Shown: in pieces, positions 34,296 to 43,833 of the stretch | How the letters are laid out: each line of letters begins with the position of its first letter | How positions within the stretch are numbered: the stretch's first letter is position 1 | DNA from: Nocardioides panzhihuensis | GTDB taxonomy: Bacteria; Actinomycetota; Actinomycetes; Propionibacteriales; Nocardioidaceae | DNA length: 64,000 nucleotides | Reading direction: 5' to 3' | NCBI RefSeq assembly: GCF_013408335.1 | Contig: NZ_JACBZR010000001.1 | Coordinates: 186,001-250,000, forward strand | Made by a program: the position numbers and the translations under genes | Notes under the pieces: generated by a model | What the model was told of the DNA's origin: nothing | Database searches by the model: none | What the model saw: the letters and a program-made list of their open reading frames with translations, nothing else

Positions 34296-35795
34296 ATGAA
34301 CCTGACGATGCTGCTCGACATGGCCTGCGACGGCTTTGGTGACCGGGTCGTCGTCGGCCGGCGCGAGAGTGGTCTCACCGCAGCACAGCTGCGGAACCGA
34401 GCTGCTCGGGGTGCTGAGCTGGCGCAGGAGGCCGAAGCCGACTCGATCATCTACCTGGCCGTGAACGGCCCGGCCTTCCCCGTCGCCATGTTCGCCGCGG
34501 CCTACGCCGGGATCCCCCTCGTCCCGCTCAACTATCGCCTCGGGGTGGAGCAGCTCGACCAGTTGCTCGCCAACCACCCCAAGGCGTTCGTGATCGCCCA
34601 TGAGGGAGCCCACTCGATCATCCCGGCGGGCCGCACGGTCACGACTCCGGAGTCGTGGCTCGCGGACACAGACGCTCCTACGGCCGCAGGGTCCGAGCCC
34701 ATCATCAGCGATGACGCCGCCGTGGTCATCTACACCAGTGGCACGACTTCTGCTCCCAAGGGCGTCCTGCTCCGCCACGAGAACCTCGTCTCGTACGTCT
34801 TCGGCAGCGTCGAGTTCGCATCGGCCGAGGCGACCTCCGCTGCCCTGATGAGCGTCCCGCCCTACCACATCGCGGCCGTCGCCAACGTGATCACCAACCT
34901 CTACGCCGGCAGACGGTTCATCGTCCTCGAGCAGTTCACCCCCGTGGAGTGGCTCGAGCTGGTCCGTGACCAGGCGATCACCAACGCGCTCGTCGTGCCC
35001 ACGATGCTCCTGCGGATCCTGGAGAGCGAGGCGGAGAAGTCGGTCCCCTCGCTGCAGAGCCTCGCCTACGGGGGCGCGCCCATGCCGGGCGCCGTCATCG
35101 AGCGGGCCATGGACACGTGGCCCACGCTCGACTTCGTCAACGCCTACGGTCTCACCGAGACTAGTTCCACCGTCGCAGTCCTCGGTCCGGATGACCATCG
35201 CGCGGCGTACCGCAGCCAGGATCCGTTCGAGCGCGCTCGCCTCGGTTCGGTCGGCAGGGCACTGCCTGGGATCGAACTGGAGATCCGGGGCCCTCTGGGC
35301 GACGTCCAGCAGGCCGGCCACAAGGGTCGGATCTTCCTCCGTGGGGACCAGGTCTCGGCAGAGTACGCCGGCATCGGGAAGCAGCTGGACGAGCGCGGCT
35401 TCTTCGACACCCGTGACGAGGGCTTTCTCGATGATGAGGGTTACCTCTTCATCGGGGGGCGCAGCGACGACACCATCATCCGTGGCGCCGAGAACATCGC
35501 ACCTGCTGAGATCGAGTCGGTCCTGCAGCGGCACCCCGCGATCGTGGACGTGGCCGTGGTCGGCGTCCCTGATGAGGAGTGGGGCCAGCGCATCGTCGCG
35601 GCTGCCGTGCTCCGTGACGGGATGAACGCCACATCAGATGAGCTCAGGGAGTTCGTGCGCAGCGCGCTGCGCAGCAGCAAGACTCCCGACGAGTTCGTCT
35701 TCTGGCCCGAGCTGCCCCGCACCGAGACGGGCAAGCTCGTCCGCCGGAACGTCGTGCGGCAGTTCCAGACCCATACCGCGCAGCCCGCCCACTGA
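34296..35795 (+). CDS. AMP-forming acyl-CoA ligase
   Basis: A 499-residue ANL ligase with GAGGAGG before the ATG. VVIYTSGTTSAPKGVLLRHEN (about 150), FVNAYGLTETSSTVAVLGP (about 285), GGRSDDTIIRGAENIAPAEIE and the C-terminal RTETGKLVRR Lys. It heads an operon with a crotonase and another ligase. Confidence 0.9.
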   Translation: MNLTMLLDMACDGFGDRVVVGRRESGLTAAQLRNRAARGAELAQEAEADSIIYLAVNGPAFPVAMFAAAYAGIPLVPLNYRLGVEQLDQLLANHPKAFVIAHEGAHSIIPAGRTVTTPESWLADTDAPTAAGSEPIISDDAAVVIYTSGTTSAPKGVLLRHENLVSYVFGSVEFASAEATSAALMSVPPYHIAAVANVITNLYAGRRFIVLEQFTPVEWLELVRDQAITNALVVPTMLLRILESEAEKSVPSLQSLAYGGAPMPGAVIERAMDTWPTLDFVNAYGLTETSSTVAVLGPDDHRAAYRSQDPFERARLGSVGRALPGIELEIRGPLGDVQQAGHKGRIFLRGDQVSAEYAGIGKQLDERGFFDTRDEGFLDDEGYLFIGGRSDDTIIRGAENIAPAEIESVLQRHPAIVDVAVVGVPDEEWGQRIVAAAVLRDGMNATSDELREFVRSALRSSKTPDEFVFWPELPRTETGKLVRRNVVRQFQTHTAQPAH

Positions 35796-35804
35796 CGGAC
35801 CGGG

Positions 35805-36578
35805 ATGTACCGCCACCTCGAGTACGACGACGTCGCGGCGCACGTCGTGCGCGTCCGACTGAACCGGCCGACAGCTGCCAATGCGCTCAGCGCGGCCCTG
35901 CTCGCGGAGCTCGACGACGCCGTGGCGCGGATCGCAGATGACGATGAGGTGCACGTGTGGCTGCTCACCGGTGCGCCCCGCCAGGACGGCCGCCCCTGCT
36001 TCAGCGCCGGGGCGGACCTCAAGGAGGCGCTCGATCCGAAGGCAGGTCCCTACGCCCGAGCTGCGGCGCTGGTCACCGCGATCGAGGACCTGCCGAAGCC
36101 GTCGATCGCCCTCATAGACGGCGTCTGCACGACGGGTGGTCTGGAACTGGCCCTCGCCTGCCACCTCCGAATCGCCGCCGACACCGCGCGACTCTCCGAC
36201 TGGCACCTGCTGCGTACCGGGCTCGGCATCGGGCAGTGGGGGATGGCCGCCCGCCTCGCCCGACTGGTCGGCACCGACCGTGCCCGCGAACTGATCCTGC
36301 TCGGCACCGAGCTGGACGGCGAGCGGGCCGAGAGGATCGGCCTGGTCAATCGGGTCGTCCCGACCGGCGAGCTCGACTCCGCCGGCCTGGAGTGGGCCGT
36401 GAGGATCGCCGCGCTGCCGCGGCGGGGCGTCCGCACCACGATGGAGTACCTCGCCCTCCAAGACGGGCGCTCCCGTGCGGAAGCCCTGGCTCTCGCCGAC
36501 CGGGCGCCGGCTCTGACCGGCCTGGTCCTGCGACCGTTCAGCGACGCCGCAGCCCGCTTCCAGCGTGAGAAGGACTGA
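35805..36578 (+). CDS. Enoyl-CoA hydratase/isomerase family protein
   Basis: A 257-residue crotonase: RLNRPTAANALS, FSAGADLKEAL, LIDGVCTTGGLELALACHLRIA, then SDWHLLRTGLGIGQWG where catalytic Glu residues usually sit (D and no Glu visible), so the mechanism may differ from a plain hydratase. Nine bases separate it from the upstream ligase. Confidence 0.88.
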   Translation: MYRHLEYDDVAAHVVRVRLNRPTAANALSAALLAELDDAVARIADDDEVHVWLLTGAPRQDGRPCFSAGADLKEALDPKAGPYARAAALVTAIEDLPKPSIALIDGVCTTGGLELALACHLRIAADTARLSDWHLLRTGLGIGQWGMAARLARLVGTDRARELILLGTELDGERAERIGLVNRVVPTGELDSAGLEWAVRIAALPRRGVRTTMEYLALQDGRSRAEALALADRAPALTGLVLRPFSDAAARFQREKD

Positions 36579-36582
36579 CCTG

Positions 36583-38097
36583 ATGCACCTGTCGGACCTG
36601 GCCGGGACCCATGGCGCCAAGCCGGCCGTGATCGACGGCTCCACCGGCGAGACGCTCAGCTTCACGGAGCTGGAGGCGGCGTCGAACCGGATTGCCCGGG
36701 CCTTCGAAGGCCTCGGCCTGCGGCATGGCGATCATGTGGCCATCCTCGCCGAGAACACGCTCGACCTGTTCCCCGTGGTCTGGGCGGCCCAGCGCAGCGG
36801 CCTGCTCTACACACCGGTCAACTGGCACCTCGCCGCGGACGAGGCGGCGTACATCGTCGAGAACTGTGGGGCCCGGGTCCTGCTGCACACCGAGCACTTG
36901 GCCGAGCTGGCCGGTGTCATCGCCGCGGCCGTGTCGTTGGAGCACCGGATCACGATCGACGGCCGGGCTGCGGGCGGCGAGTCTCTGCTGGACCTGACCG
37001 ACGGGTTGTCCACCGAGCCCAGGGAGAACGAGTCCGAGGGCTACTACATGCTGTATTCATCCGGGACGACCGGCCGGCCCAAGGGCATCCTCCCGTCCCT
37101 CCCCGACGAGCCGTTCGGGACGGGGATCCAGATCGACCACATGATGGCCGACAACTTCGGGTTCGACGACAGCACGGTCTACCTGAGCCCCGGACCGCTC
37201 TACCACGCCGCCCCGCTGGGCTGGAGCCTCGGCACCACCCGCAACGGCGGAACCGTGGTGATGATGGGCAAGTTCGACGCCGAGCTCTGTCTGCAGCTGA
37301 TCGCGCGACACGGAGTAACCCACGGGCAGTTCGTCCCGACCATGTTCGTGCGCATGCTGAAGCTGCCCGGGGCCGTGCGGACGGCGTACGACGTCTCCTC
37401 CCTGCGGCTGGTGATCCACGCAGCGGCGCCCTGCCCCGTCGACGTCAAAGAACAGATGATCGAATGGCTCGGGCCCAAGCTCGTCGAGTTCTATGCCGGG
37501 AGCGAGGGCACCGGGTTCTTCATGATCGGCTCGTCCGACTGGCTCGACCACAAGGGTTCGGTCGGCAAGGCGGTGCTCGGGACCCCACACGTCCTCGACG
37601 ATGATGGAAACGAGCTCCCCGCGGGGGAGATCGGCACGGTCTGGTTCGCGGACATCAGGCCGTTCGCATACCACCACGACGAGGACAAGACCGCCTCTGC
37701 GTTCAACGACCGTGGTTGGAACACCCTCGGCGACCTGGGTCGACTCGACGATGAGGGCTACCTCTATCTCTCGGACCGCCGCACCGACCTGATCCTCTCC
37801 GGTGGTGTGAACATCTATCCCCGGGAGATCGAGGACGTTCTTGCCCTGCACCCAGCTGTGGCCGATATCGCGGTCCTGGGCATCCCGGACGCAGAGTTCG
37901 GCCAATCCGTACACGCGGTCGTCGATCCCGCCGGCGGCGTCCAGGCTGGGCCAGAGCTCGAGCAGTTGCTCAAGGCATACCTGCGTGAGCGAATTGCCGG
38001 CTACAAGGTCCCGCGGTCGTTCACGTTCGGCGCCGTCCCGCGTCTTCCGAGCGGCAAGATCCTGCGTCGGGAGCTCATCACACGATTCGAGGTCTGA
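36583..38097 (+). CDS. AMP-forming acyl-CoA ligase (FadD-like)
   Basis: A 504-residue ANL ligase. Motifs: YMLYSSGTTGRPKGILPSLPD (about 155), VEFYAGSEGTGFFMIGS (about 305), DRRTDLILSGGVNIYPREIED and LPSGKILRRELI at the end. ATG 36583 follows GAAGGA and lies four bases after the crotonase stop. Confidence 0.9.
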   Translation: MHLSDLAGTHGAKPAVIDGSTGETLSFTELEAASNRIARAFEGLGLRHGDHVAILAENTLDLFPVVWAAQRSGLLYTPVNWHLAADEAAYIVENCGARVLLHTEHLAELAGVIAAAVSLEHRITIDGRAAGGESLLDLTDGLSTEPRENESEGYYMLYSSGTTGRPKGILPSLPDEPFGTGIQIDHMMADNFGFDDSTVYLSPGPLYHAAPLGWSLGTTRNGGTVVMMGKFDAELCLQLIARHGVTHGQFVPTMFVRMLKLPGAVRTAYDVSSLRLVIHAAAPCPVDVKEQMIEWLGPKLVEFYAGSEGTGFFMIGSSDWLDHKGSVGKAVLGTPHVLDDDGNELPAGEIGTVWFADIRPFAYHHDEDKTASAFNDRGWNTLGDLGRLDDEGYLYLSDRRTDLILSGGVNIYPREIEDVLALHPAVADIAVLGIPDAEFGQSVHAVVDPAGGVQAGPELEQLLKAYLRERIAGYKVPRSFTFGAVPRLPSGKILRRELITRFEV

Positions 38098-38101
38098 TCC
38101 A

Positions 38102-38227
38102 CTCCGCCTGTCGGCTGATGTCCTCGAACGGATCGACACAGCCGTAGCGCCGGGGACGACCGTCGACGGGGCGGACTACGCCTTCGAGCCGCAGGCCCTG
38201 CGCCATCTCGCCCTGCGCCGCCGCTGA
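38102..38227 (+). pseudogene. Remnant: C-terminus of an aldo/keto reductase-like gene
   Basis: Right after the ligase stop an open stretch reads LRLSADVLERIDTAVAPGT, then VDGADYAFEPQALRHLALRRR and a stop. This resembles the last ~40 residues of aldo/keto reductases (L-x-A-D-V-L-x-x-ID ... PGT ... AL-RR). No start codon or upstream part exists; it is a deletion scar. Confidence 0.5.
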
Positions 38228-38235
38228 TCGGGGCA

Positions 38236-38273
38236 ACGGCGACGCAGGGAGTGCGCAGCTCCCTGGGCGCCGT
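38236..38273. terminator. Hairpin terminator between convergent genes
   Basis: ACGGCG plus CAGGGAG pairs with CTCCCTG plus CGCCGT around a 7-base loop, with a small internal loop. It ends at the stop codon of the convergent SDR gene. Confidence 0.55.
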
Positions 38274-39055
38274 CAGTGCGTCGACCATCCGCCGTCGACG
38301 ACCAAGGTGTGGCCAGTGACGAAGGATGAGGCGTCACTGGCCAGGAAGACCAGCGCCCCATCGAGCTCGTGCTCCTCGCCGATGCGACGCATGGGGGTGC
38401 CGCGCAGTACGCGCTGCAGGCCCCGCTCGTCGGCGAAGAGCGGATCGGCCATCTCCGAGGAGAAGTAGCCCGGTGCGATCGCGTTGACCCGCACCCCGTG
38501 GCGGCCCCACTGCCCGGCAAGGTCGCGGGTCAGGTTGACGACACCGGCCTTGGATGCGGCGTAGTTCGCATTCGGCAGCGGGTAGGACGAGCGGAGTCCG
38601 AAGATCGATGCGGTGTTGATGATCGACCCCCGGCCTGCCTCGACCATCGGCCGGGCGGCTAAGCGGGCCAGGTTGTAGACGGAGACCAAATTGACCTCCA
38701 GCACATACCGGAAGTTGTCCAGATCCTCGTCCAGGGCCGTGTCGTTGCTGCCGAGTCCAGCGTTGTTGACCAGCACGTCGATGCTACCGTGGTCGGCCAC
38801 GACCCGGTCGGTCAGCGACTTGCATCCGTCCTCGTCGGTGACATCGAGGACGTGCGGGACCACGCCGGGGCACTCCGCGGCCAGCTCGGCGAGGCGATCC
38901 TCGCGGCGGGCCACTGCTATGACCCGAGCACCGGCAGCGTGCAGGACCCGCGCGAACTGGCGACCGAGGCCACTGGAGGCGCCGGTGACGATGGCTACGC
39001 GGCCGCTGACATCGAACTGAGGGGCCTGCGTTGGTTTGGCTGCGGACGCTGACAT
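38273..39055 (-). CDS. Short-chain dehydrogenase/reductase
   Basis: A 260-residue SDR: TGASSGLGRQFARV (about 22-35), NNAG, NTASIFGL with the Ser-equivalent, YAASK and the ending VVDGGWSTH. Start ATG 39055 follows TGGAGAT; a longer frame from 39109 is less likely. Downstream of the ACAD gene on the same strand with 105 bases between. Confidence 0.9.
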   Translation of the reverse strand: MSASAAKPTQAPQFDVSGRVAIVTGASSGLGRQFARVLHAAGARVIAVARREDRLAELAAECPGVVPHVLDVTDEDGCKSLTDRVVADHGSIDVLVNNAGLGSNDTALDEDLDNFRYVLEVNLVSVYNLARLAARPMVEAGRGSIINTASIFGLRSSYPLPNANYAASKAGVVNLTRDLAGQWGRHGVRVNAIAPGYFSSEMADPLFADERGLQRVLRGTPMRRIGEEHELDGALVFLASDASSFVTGHTLVVDGGWSTH

Positions 39056-39160
39056 CGGATCTCCAGGTGGGTAGGTGAAGAATTCAAAGTGACGGGCCGC
39101 GGACACCACGCCCTTGTCTGGCTTGAAGGTTCCAGCGACGCGTCGCTGCGGGACAGACAG

Positions 39161-40222
39161 TCAGGAAAGCGCGAGCACCCGTTCGTGGTGTGCGGCGGCG
39201 TTGCCGAAGATCGCCTCGTCGACCTTGGCGCGGCGCAGGTAGAGGTGCAGGTCGTGCTCCCAGGTGAAGCCGATGCCCCCGTGCAGCTGCAGGGCTTCGC
39301 CGGCCACCGCACTGACCTGCTCGGAGGCGAACGCCTTGGCAACGGACGCGTGGAGTGAGGCCTGCGGGATGTCGGCATCGAGCGCCATGGCGGCGAGATA
39401 TGTGGCAGCGTGGACGCCCTTGAGCAGCTTGGCCATATCGGCCACCGTGTGCTTGACGGCCTGGAAGGAGCCGATTGCGACGCCGAACTGTTCGCGGGCG
39501 GCGGTGTAGTCGATGGTCATCCGGAGCAACCGCTCGCCGACACCCAGGGCGTCTGCCGCGACCAGCACGGACATCTGGTCGAGGAGGTGCTGCACAGCGG
39601 ACTCGCCCCGCAGCACGACCTGTGAGGCGGGGATGCGGACCGAGTCGCAGTGCACGTCGTACCAGCCGCGCGACTGGTCCAGAGTCGTACGACGAGTCGT
39701 GGTGGCCGCCGCCGACTCGACGAGTACGGCGACCGGCGAACCGTCTAGGTCTGCGGTTACGAGCAGCCAGTCGACCGAACCCGCGGAGTGCACGGTGGTG
39801 GCGCGACCGTCCACGACGAGTTCATCGCCCTCGGTGGTGGCAGTGAAGGCGCCGGTGGCGACGGCGGCACGGGCGGTGCCCTCCTGGAGAGACGCTACGA
39901 CCGCGTCGCGGGCATCGAAGTCGGCTGCGGCCACGGCGGCCGCGACCACGGCGGTCTCCATGAAGGGGCCGGGTGCGACCGTGGCACCGAGCTCCTCTGC
40001 CACCAGTGCCAGCTCGACGACGCCCTGGCCGGCGCCATCCTGGTCCTCCGGGACAGCGAGGCCCATCCAGCCGAGCTCCACACCCCGGTGCCAGAGCTTG
40101 TCGGCCACGTCCTGGCCGGCATCCGCAAGGGTGCGCACCAGCTCAGCGGGGCAGTTTGCCGCCAGCATGCTGCGGGTGACGTCGCGGAGCATGGTCTGCT
40201 CCTCGGTGAGCTCGAAGTCCAC
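39161..40222 (-). CDS. Acyl-CoA dehydrogenase, small subunit type (FadE28/ChsE-like)
   Basis: A 353-residue ACAD, shorter than typical. MDFELTEEQTMLRDVTRSML opens the helical domain, the central beta region is degenerate (few FAD-binding motifs), and the C-terminus carries AAREQFGVAIGSFQAVKHTVADM and LQLHGGIGFTWEHDLHLYLRRAK. Such subunits form heterotetramers with a partner ACAD; the divergent gene at 40342 encodes one. Together they would desaturate a branched or bulky acyl-CoA. Confidence 0.88.
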   Translation of the reverse strand: MDFELTEEQTMLRDVTRSMLAANCPAELVRTLADAGQDVADKLWHRGVELGWMGLAVPEDQDGAGQGVVELALVAEELGATVAPGPFMETAVVAAAVAAADFDARDAVVASLQEGTARAAVATGAFTATTEGDELVVDGRATTVHSAGSVDWLLVTADLDGSPVAVLVESAAATTTRRTTLDQSRGWYDVHCDSVRIPASQVVLRGESAVQHLLDQMSVLVAADALGVGERLLRMTIDYTAAREQFGVAIGSFQAVKHTVADMAKLLKGVHAATYLAAMALDADIPQASLHASVAKAFASEQVSAVAGEALQLHGGIGFTWEHDLHLYLRRAKVDEAIFGNAAAHHERVLALS

Positions 40223-40286
40223 GAGGGATCGCCTTTCGTCCGGCCGGGGTGGCGCGTCTTCGGGTATGGTATCAATGAACTAGCCA

Positions 40287-40307
40287 AATGATCTAACTAC
40301 TTCGTCG
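40287..40307 (-). promoter_or_regulatory. AT-rich repeated element (copy j) between divergent ACAD genes
   Basis: The plus strand reads AATGATCTAACTA, matching the AGTTA and ATGATT blocks on the minus strand. A second partial copy (CAATGAACTA) lies just to its left at 40273-40282. Placed to control both ACAD genes. Confidence 0.45.
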
Positions 40308-40341
40308 CCGATGCGGCATGCGTGACCAAGGAGAGACCAGG

Positions 40342-41499
40342 ATGCGGATCGAGACCGCCGAGCACCTCGAGGCATTCCGGACCGAGCTGCGCGCGTTCAT
40401 CGCGCAGCACAGCCCCGGGACCAAGCATCACACCGGTGTCCGCGCCCCGGCCGACGATCTGGTCCCGGCCATTCGGAGCTTCACCGCCGCGCTTTTCGAT
40501 GCGGGCTACCTCGGTGCCGACTGGCCCGAGGAACACGGCGGCCGCGGTGCAGCGTACGACTCCCGAGAGGCCTTCGTCGTCGCCGAGGAGATCGCCCTGG
40601 CCCGCACCTGGGCCCCGATCGGTGCCTTCCAGCTCGCCGCGCCGGCCTTGATCGACTTCGGGACCGATGAGCAGAGGGCTCACTTCCTGCCCCGCATCCG
40701 GAACGCGGAGGACATCTGGTGCCAGCTCTTCAGTGAACCCGGTGCCGGCAGCGACCTGGCCTCGCTGAAGACCAGAGCACGCCTCGCCGGCGACCATTGG
40801 GTCATCGACGGGCAGAAGGTGTGGACCACCAACGGCCAGCTCGCAGATGTCGGCTACCTGCTGGCACGCACCGACCCGGACGCGCCGAAGCACAAGGGCA
40901 TCACCGCCTTCGCGCTCGACATGCGCACTCCCGGTGTCGACGTGCGGCCACTGCGGGAGATAACCGGCTCGTCGGACTTCAACGAGGTCTTCCTCGACTC
41001 CGTCCGGATCCCGGTGGACAGGGTGATCGGCGAGGTCAACAACGGCTGGCGGATCGCCAACTCCTCCCTCGCTCACGAACGCAGTGGCGTCGCCTCCGGA
41101 TCGGTAGAGCTCGTGGCCCAGCTGCAGAACCTCGTTGAGCTGGCCAGCGGCGACGCCGGAGAAGCAGCTCGGGATCGCCTGGGTCGCCTCGCGGTCCACG
41201 TGCACGTCACCGACGCGATGAGCAAGGCGGTCCAGTCTCACATGCTCGCCGGCACCGATGACGCCTCTGATGCACCGCTGGTCAAGATCTTCTTCAGCGA
41301 GACCAACCTCGCCATGACCGAGCTCGGGATCGAGCTCCAAGGCGCAGGCGGCATCGCGGCAGAAGGTGATGCAGACGTTGCACAGGACGGCTGGTGGCAG
41401 GACGCGTTCCTCTACGCGCGCGCCTACACGATCGCCGGTGGGGCCAACGAAGTGCTCAAGAACGTCGTTGCCGAGCGCGCGCTCGGCATGCCCCGCTGA
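40342..41499 (+). CDS. Acyl-CoA dehydrogenase (FadE29/ChsE-like)
   Basis: A 385-residue ACAD. FAD/substrate motifs WCQLFSEPGAGSDLASLKTRA and VIDGQKVWTTNGQLADVGYLLARTD are intact; C-terminal FLYARAYTIAGGANEVLKNVVAERALGMPR is the usual ending. Start ATG 40342 with AAGGAGAG before it. The likely partner of the divergent small ACAD; both motif sets together resemble the alpha2beta2 ACADs of steroid side-chain degradation. Confidence 0.92.
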   Translation: MRIETAEHLEAFRTELRAFIAQHSPGTKHHTGVRAPADDLVPAIRSFTAALFDAGYLGADWPEEHGGRGAAYDSREAFVVAEEIALARTWAPIGAFQLAAPALIDFGTDEQRAHFLPRIRNAEDIWCQLFSEPGAGSDLASLKTRARLAGDHWVIDGQKVWTTNGQLADVGYLLARTDPDAPKHKGITAFALDMRTPGVDVRPLREITGSSDFNEVFLDSVRIPVDRVIGEVNNGWRIANSSLAHERSGVASGSVELVAQLQNLVELASGDAGEAARDRLGRLAVHVHVTDAMSKAVQSHMLAGTDDASDAPLVKIFFSETNLAMTELGIELQGAGGIAAEGDADVAQDGWWQDAFLYARAYTIAGGANEVLKNVVAERALGMPR

Positions 41500-41530
41500 C
41501 GCGAGCCCCGCAATCGAGGAGAGTCAATAC

Positions 41531-42316
41531 ATGAGTGAACCCACGGCCTACGAGACAGTGCTGTTCGAGGTGGTCGACCATGTCGCCACGATCACGCTGA
41601 ATCGCCCCGAGGTGATGAACAGCTTCAACCAGACGATGATTGACGAGTTCAGCGACATCTGGAGCCGGGTGCGTCGCGACGAAGACATCCGTGTCTGCGT
41701 CCTGCGCGCCGCTGGGGAGCGGGCTTTCTGTACCGGTGTGGATGTTTCGCAGGGCATCGAGATGGCCGAGAACGTCTGGAGCCAGGATGACCCTGGCCAG
41801 GGCCTCGGTCCGCGGCAGAACGGTGTCTGGAAGCCGGTCATCGCAGCTGTGCACGGCATGGTCGCCGGGGGTGCGTTCTACTGGCTCAACGAGTGCGACA
41901 TCGTGATCGGTGCCGATGATGCCACCTTCTTCGACCCGCACGTGAGCTACGGGATGACCTCGGCCCTGGAGCCGATCGGTCTGGCCCGAAGGATCCCGTT
42001 GGGCGAGGCGCTCCGCTGGGCGCTGATCGGCCTGGACGAACGGATGTCGGCTGCCCGGGCGCGGGAGATCGGCCTGCTCTCCGAGCTGGTGCCGTATGCC
42101 GATCTGTGGGAACGGGCGGACGGCCTCGCGCGGATCATTGCTGCGAAGCCCCCGGCCGCCGTGCAGGGGACCGTCAAGGCTGTCTGGGAGACGCTCGACC
42201 TGGACCGGGGGACCGCTCAGGCGATCGGTCTCGCCTACACCACCATCGGCAACCCGATTGGGACCGCACAGGTCTCACGCGACGGCTTCGTGAAGCCGAA
42301 GTGGACCCTGCGCTGA
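41531..42316 (+). CDS. Enoyl-CoA hydratase/isomerase family protein
   Basis: A 261-residue crotonase: TLNRPEVMNSFNQ, FCTGVDVSQG, the oxyanion loop AVHGMVAGGAFYWLNECDIVIG and SYGMTSALEPIGLARRI. It follows the ACAD after 31 bases and would hydrate its enoyl-CoA product. Confidence 0.92.
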   Translation: MSEPTAYETVLFEVVDHVATITLNRPEVMNSFNQTMIDEFSDIWSRVRRDEDIRVCVLRAAGERAFCTGVDVSQGIEMAENVWSQDDPGQGLGPRQNGVWKPVIAAVHGMVAGGAFYWLNECDIVIGADDATFFDPHVSYGMTSALEPIGLARRIPLGEALRWALIGLDERMSAARAREIGLLSELVPYADLWERADGLARIIAAKPPAAVQGTVKAVWETLDLDRGTAQAIGLAYTTIGNPIGTAQVSRDGFVKPKWTLR

Positions 42317-42428
42317 CGCGTCGTGCTGACGCGTCGCGCACGTTCAGTGTCTGGAGAAAATCTACCGGACCCCACGTCATCTATGTTGGGCCCGAGTCGT
42401 GCGCGGGGCGGCAAGCAGCAGGCAGTTC

Positions 42429-42463
42429 GAAGGTCCCGGCCACCAGTGGCGGCCGGGACCTTC
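42429..42463. terminator. Bidirectional terminator hairpin
   Basis: Perfect 13-bp stem GAAGGTCCCGGCC (42429-42441) with GGCCGGGACCTTC (42451-42463) and a 9-base loop, between the convergent crotonase and hydratase genes. The rest of the 177-base gap holds a 12-base tandem repeat (GCTGACGCGTCG, twice) and nothing coding. Confidence 0.75.
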
Positions 42464-42493
42464 ATCCAGCTAGGAGTTCCAATGAAGAGGGGC

Positions 42494-43750
42494 TCACTGT
42501 CCGAAGCGAGCCACCTCGTGATCGAGCACTCCCTGGAGCGTGTCGGCCGGGGGAGTGGGCAGCTCCAGCGGGGCGTCCTTGCTCGGGAGCAGCACGACCG
42601 CGGTCCCGGGCGTGGTGGTCTCGCCGCGCTGGTTGCCGCAGCTGATCTCGAGGTGCACCTCGTTGCGCCCCTCGACCTGGACCTTGTCGACGACCTTGCC
42701 GCGGACCCAGGTGGTGTCACCGATGTAGTTGAACTTTCGGTGCTGACAGCTGAGCTTCCACAGCCAAGCGTCGTCACCCATCCACTCGGTGATCAGGTGG
42801 GTCAGCCACGTCTCACGCATTGCGCCGTAGTCGTAATTCATCGGGATGCCGAGCTCGTGTGCTCTCTCGATCTCCCAGTGGAGGCGCTGCACGGTGTCGG
42901 GGATGTTGCGCTGATTGGCAGGGTAGAGGCCGGGTGCCTTCTTGCGGATCTTCCTGGAGATGCCGAAGGTGCCGGGAGGAGTGAGCTGCATGCCCCACCC
43001 CAGGTGCCAGACCACGATGTCGGTGACTGTGAGCGGGCCCTTCGCACGGGGCTGGAGCTCGTCGCCGATCTCGACGTCGTCGAACCAGCGGGTCACGGAG
43101 CCACGGCGGGTCTCGGCGTCGTACGCCGCGTCGACCTCGGCCAGCTGCTCGTCGGTGTAGGGGTCAAAGGAGATCGGCTCCTTCGCCTTGGCGCGCTCGT
43201 GCGAGGTGTGCCGCTCGGCGTTGATCCACGTGCCGCGCTGGATCGCCACGACCTCGCCGTCGCCGTTGGCGTAGAGGAAGTCGTTGGTCACGTGAGCGGT
43301 ACGGCCGCCGAACTTGCTCGGCTTCTCCTGCACTCCGACCTGTGCCCGGAGGACCTGGCAACGGTCTCCGAGCTTGAGCGGACGGAACCACTCGAACTCC
43401 ATCACCGCCTGGTAGGAGCCGAGCCCGGCGAACGGGTCGCCCTTGAGGATCGCCTTGGTCTCTGCATCCGCCGGTGGCGCGGCGTCCTCACCCATGGTGT
43501 AGACGAAGTTCGGGGGAGCAATAATGGTGCCCCACCGGCTGGTCGCCGCGTACGCGGGATCGCAGAAGAGCGGATTGTCGTCGCCGTAGCCATAGGCGAA
43601 GTGACGGGTGCCGTCCGGGGTGACCTCGGTGTTGTGCGGGGGGAAGGGTCGTTGGGGCACGCCGTTGCGCAGCCGTGACCGTTCGAAGGCCGCGTCCGTC
43701 AGGACCCCGAAGGTGTTCGCGGACTGTGCGCTCTGTTCGGTGGTGCTCAC
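42494..43750 (-). CDS. Double-hotdog acyl dehydratase (FAS1-like/MaoC family)
   Basis: A 418-residue protein starting at GTG 43750 behind GGAGGAACC. The N-terminal half (about 50-190) has the FAS1-like region SRWGTIIAPPNFVYTMGED and FEWFRPLKLGDRC; the C-terminal half (about 225-400) begins RWFDDVEIGDELQPRAKGPLTVTDIVVWHLG. It should hydrate or dehydrate an acyl-CoA. It carries both hotdogs in one chain, unlike the split pair at 32,319-33,208. Confidence 0.82.
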   Translation of the reverse strand: MSTTEQSAQSANTFGVLTDAAFERSRLRNGVPQRPFPPHNTEVTPDGTRHFAYGYGDDNPLFCDPAYAATSRWGTIIAPPNFVYTMGEDAAPPADAETKAILKGDPFAGLGSYQAVMEFEWFRPLKLGDRCQVLRAQVGVQEKPSKFGGRTAHVTNDFLYANGDGEVVAIQRGTWINAERHTSHERAKAKEPISFDPYTDEQLAEVDAAYDAETRRGSVTRWFDDVEIGDELQPRAKGPLTVTDIVVWHLGWGMQLTPPGTFGISRKIRKKAPGLYPANQRNIPDTVQRLHWEIERAHELGIPMNYDYGAMRETWLTHLITEWMGDDAWLWKLSCQHRKFNYIGDTTWVRGKVVDKVQVEGRNEVHLEISCGNQRGETTTPGTAVVLLPSKDAPLELPTPPADTLQGVLDHEVARFGQ

Positions 43751-43786
43751 TGGTTCCTCCTAGCGTCTGGATGCTCCCCAGCATAT

Positions 43787-43807
43787 ACTACAAATAGTTA
43801 GATGATT
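43787..43807 (+). promoter_or_regulatory. AT-rich repeated element (copy k) between divergent hydratase and LLM genes
   Basis: AGTTA and ATGATT blocks are exact (AGTTAGATGATTGTA at 43796-43810). It is centred in the 83-base divergent gap. Confidence 0.5.
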
Positions 43808-43833
43808 GTACGCAATGTCGACAGGAGGCGGAT

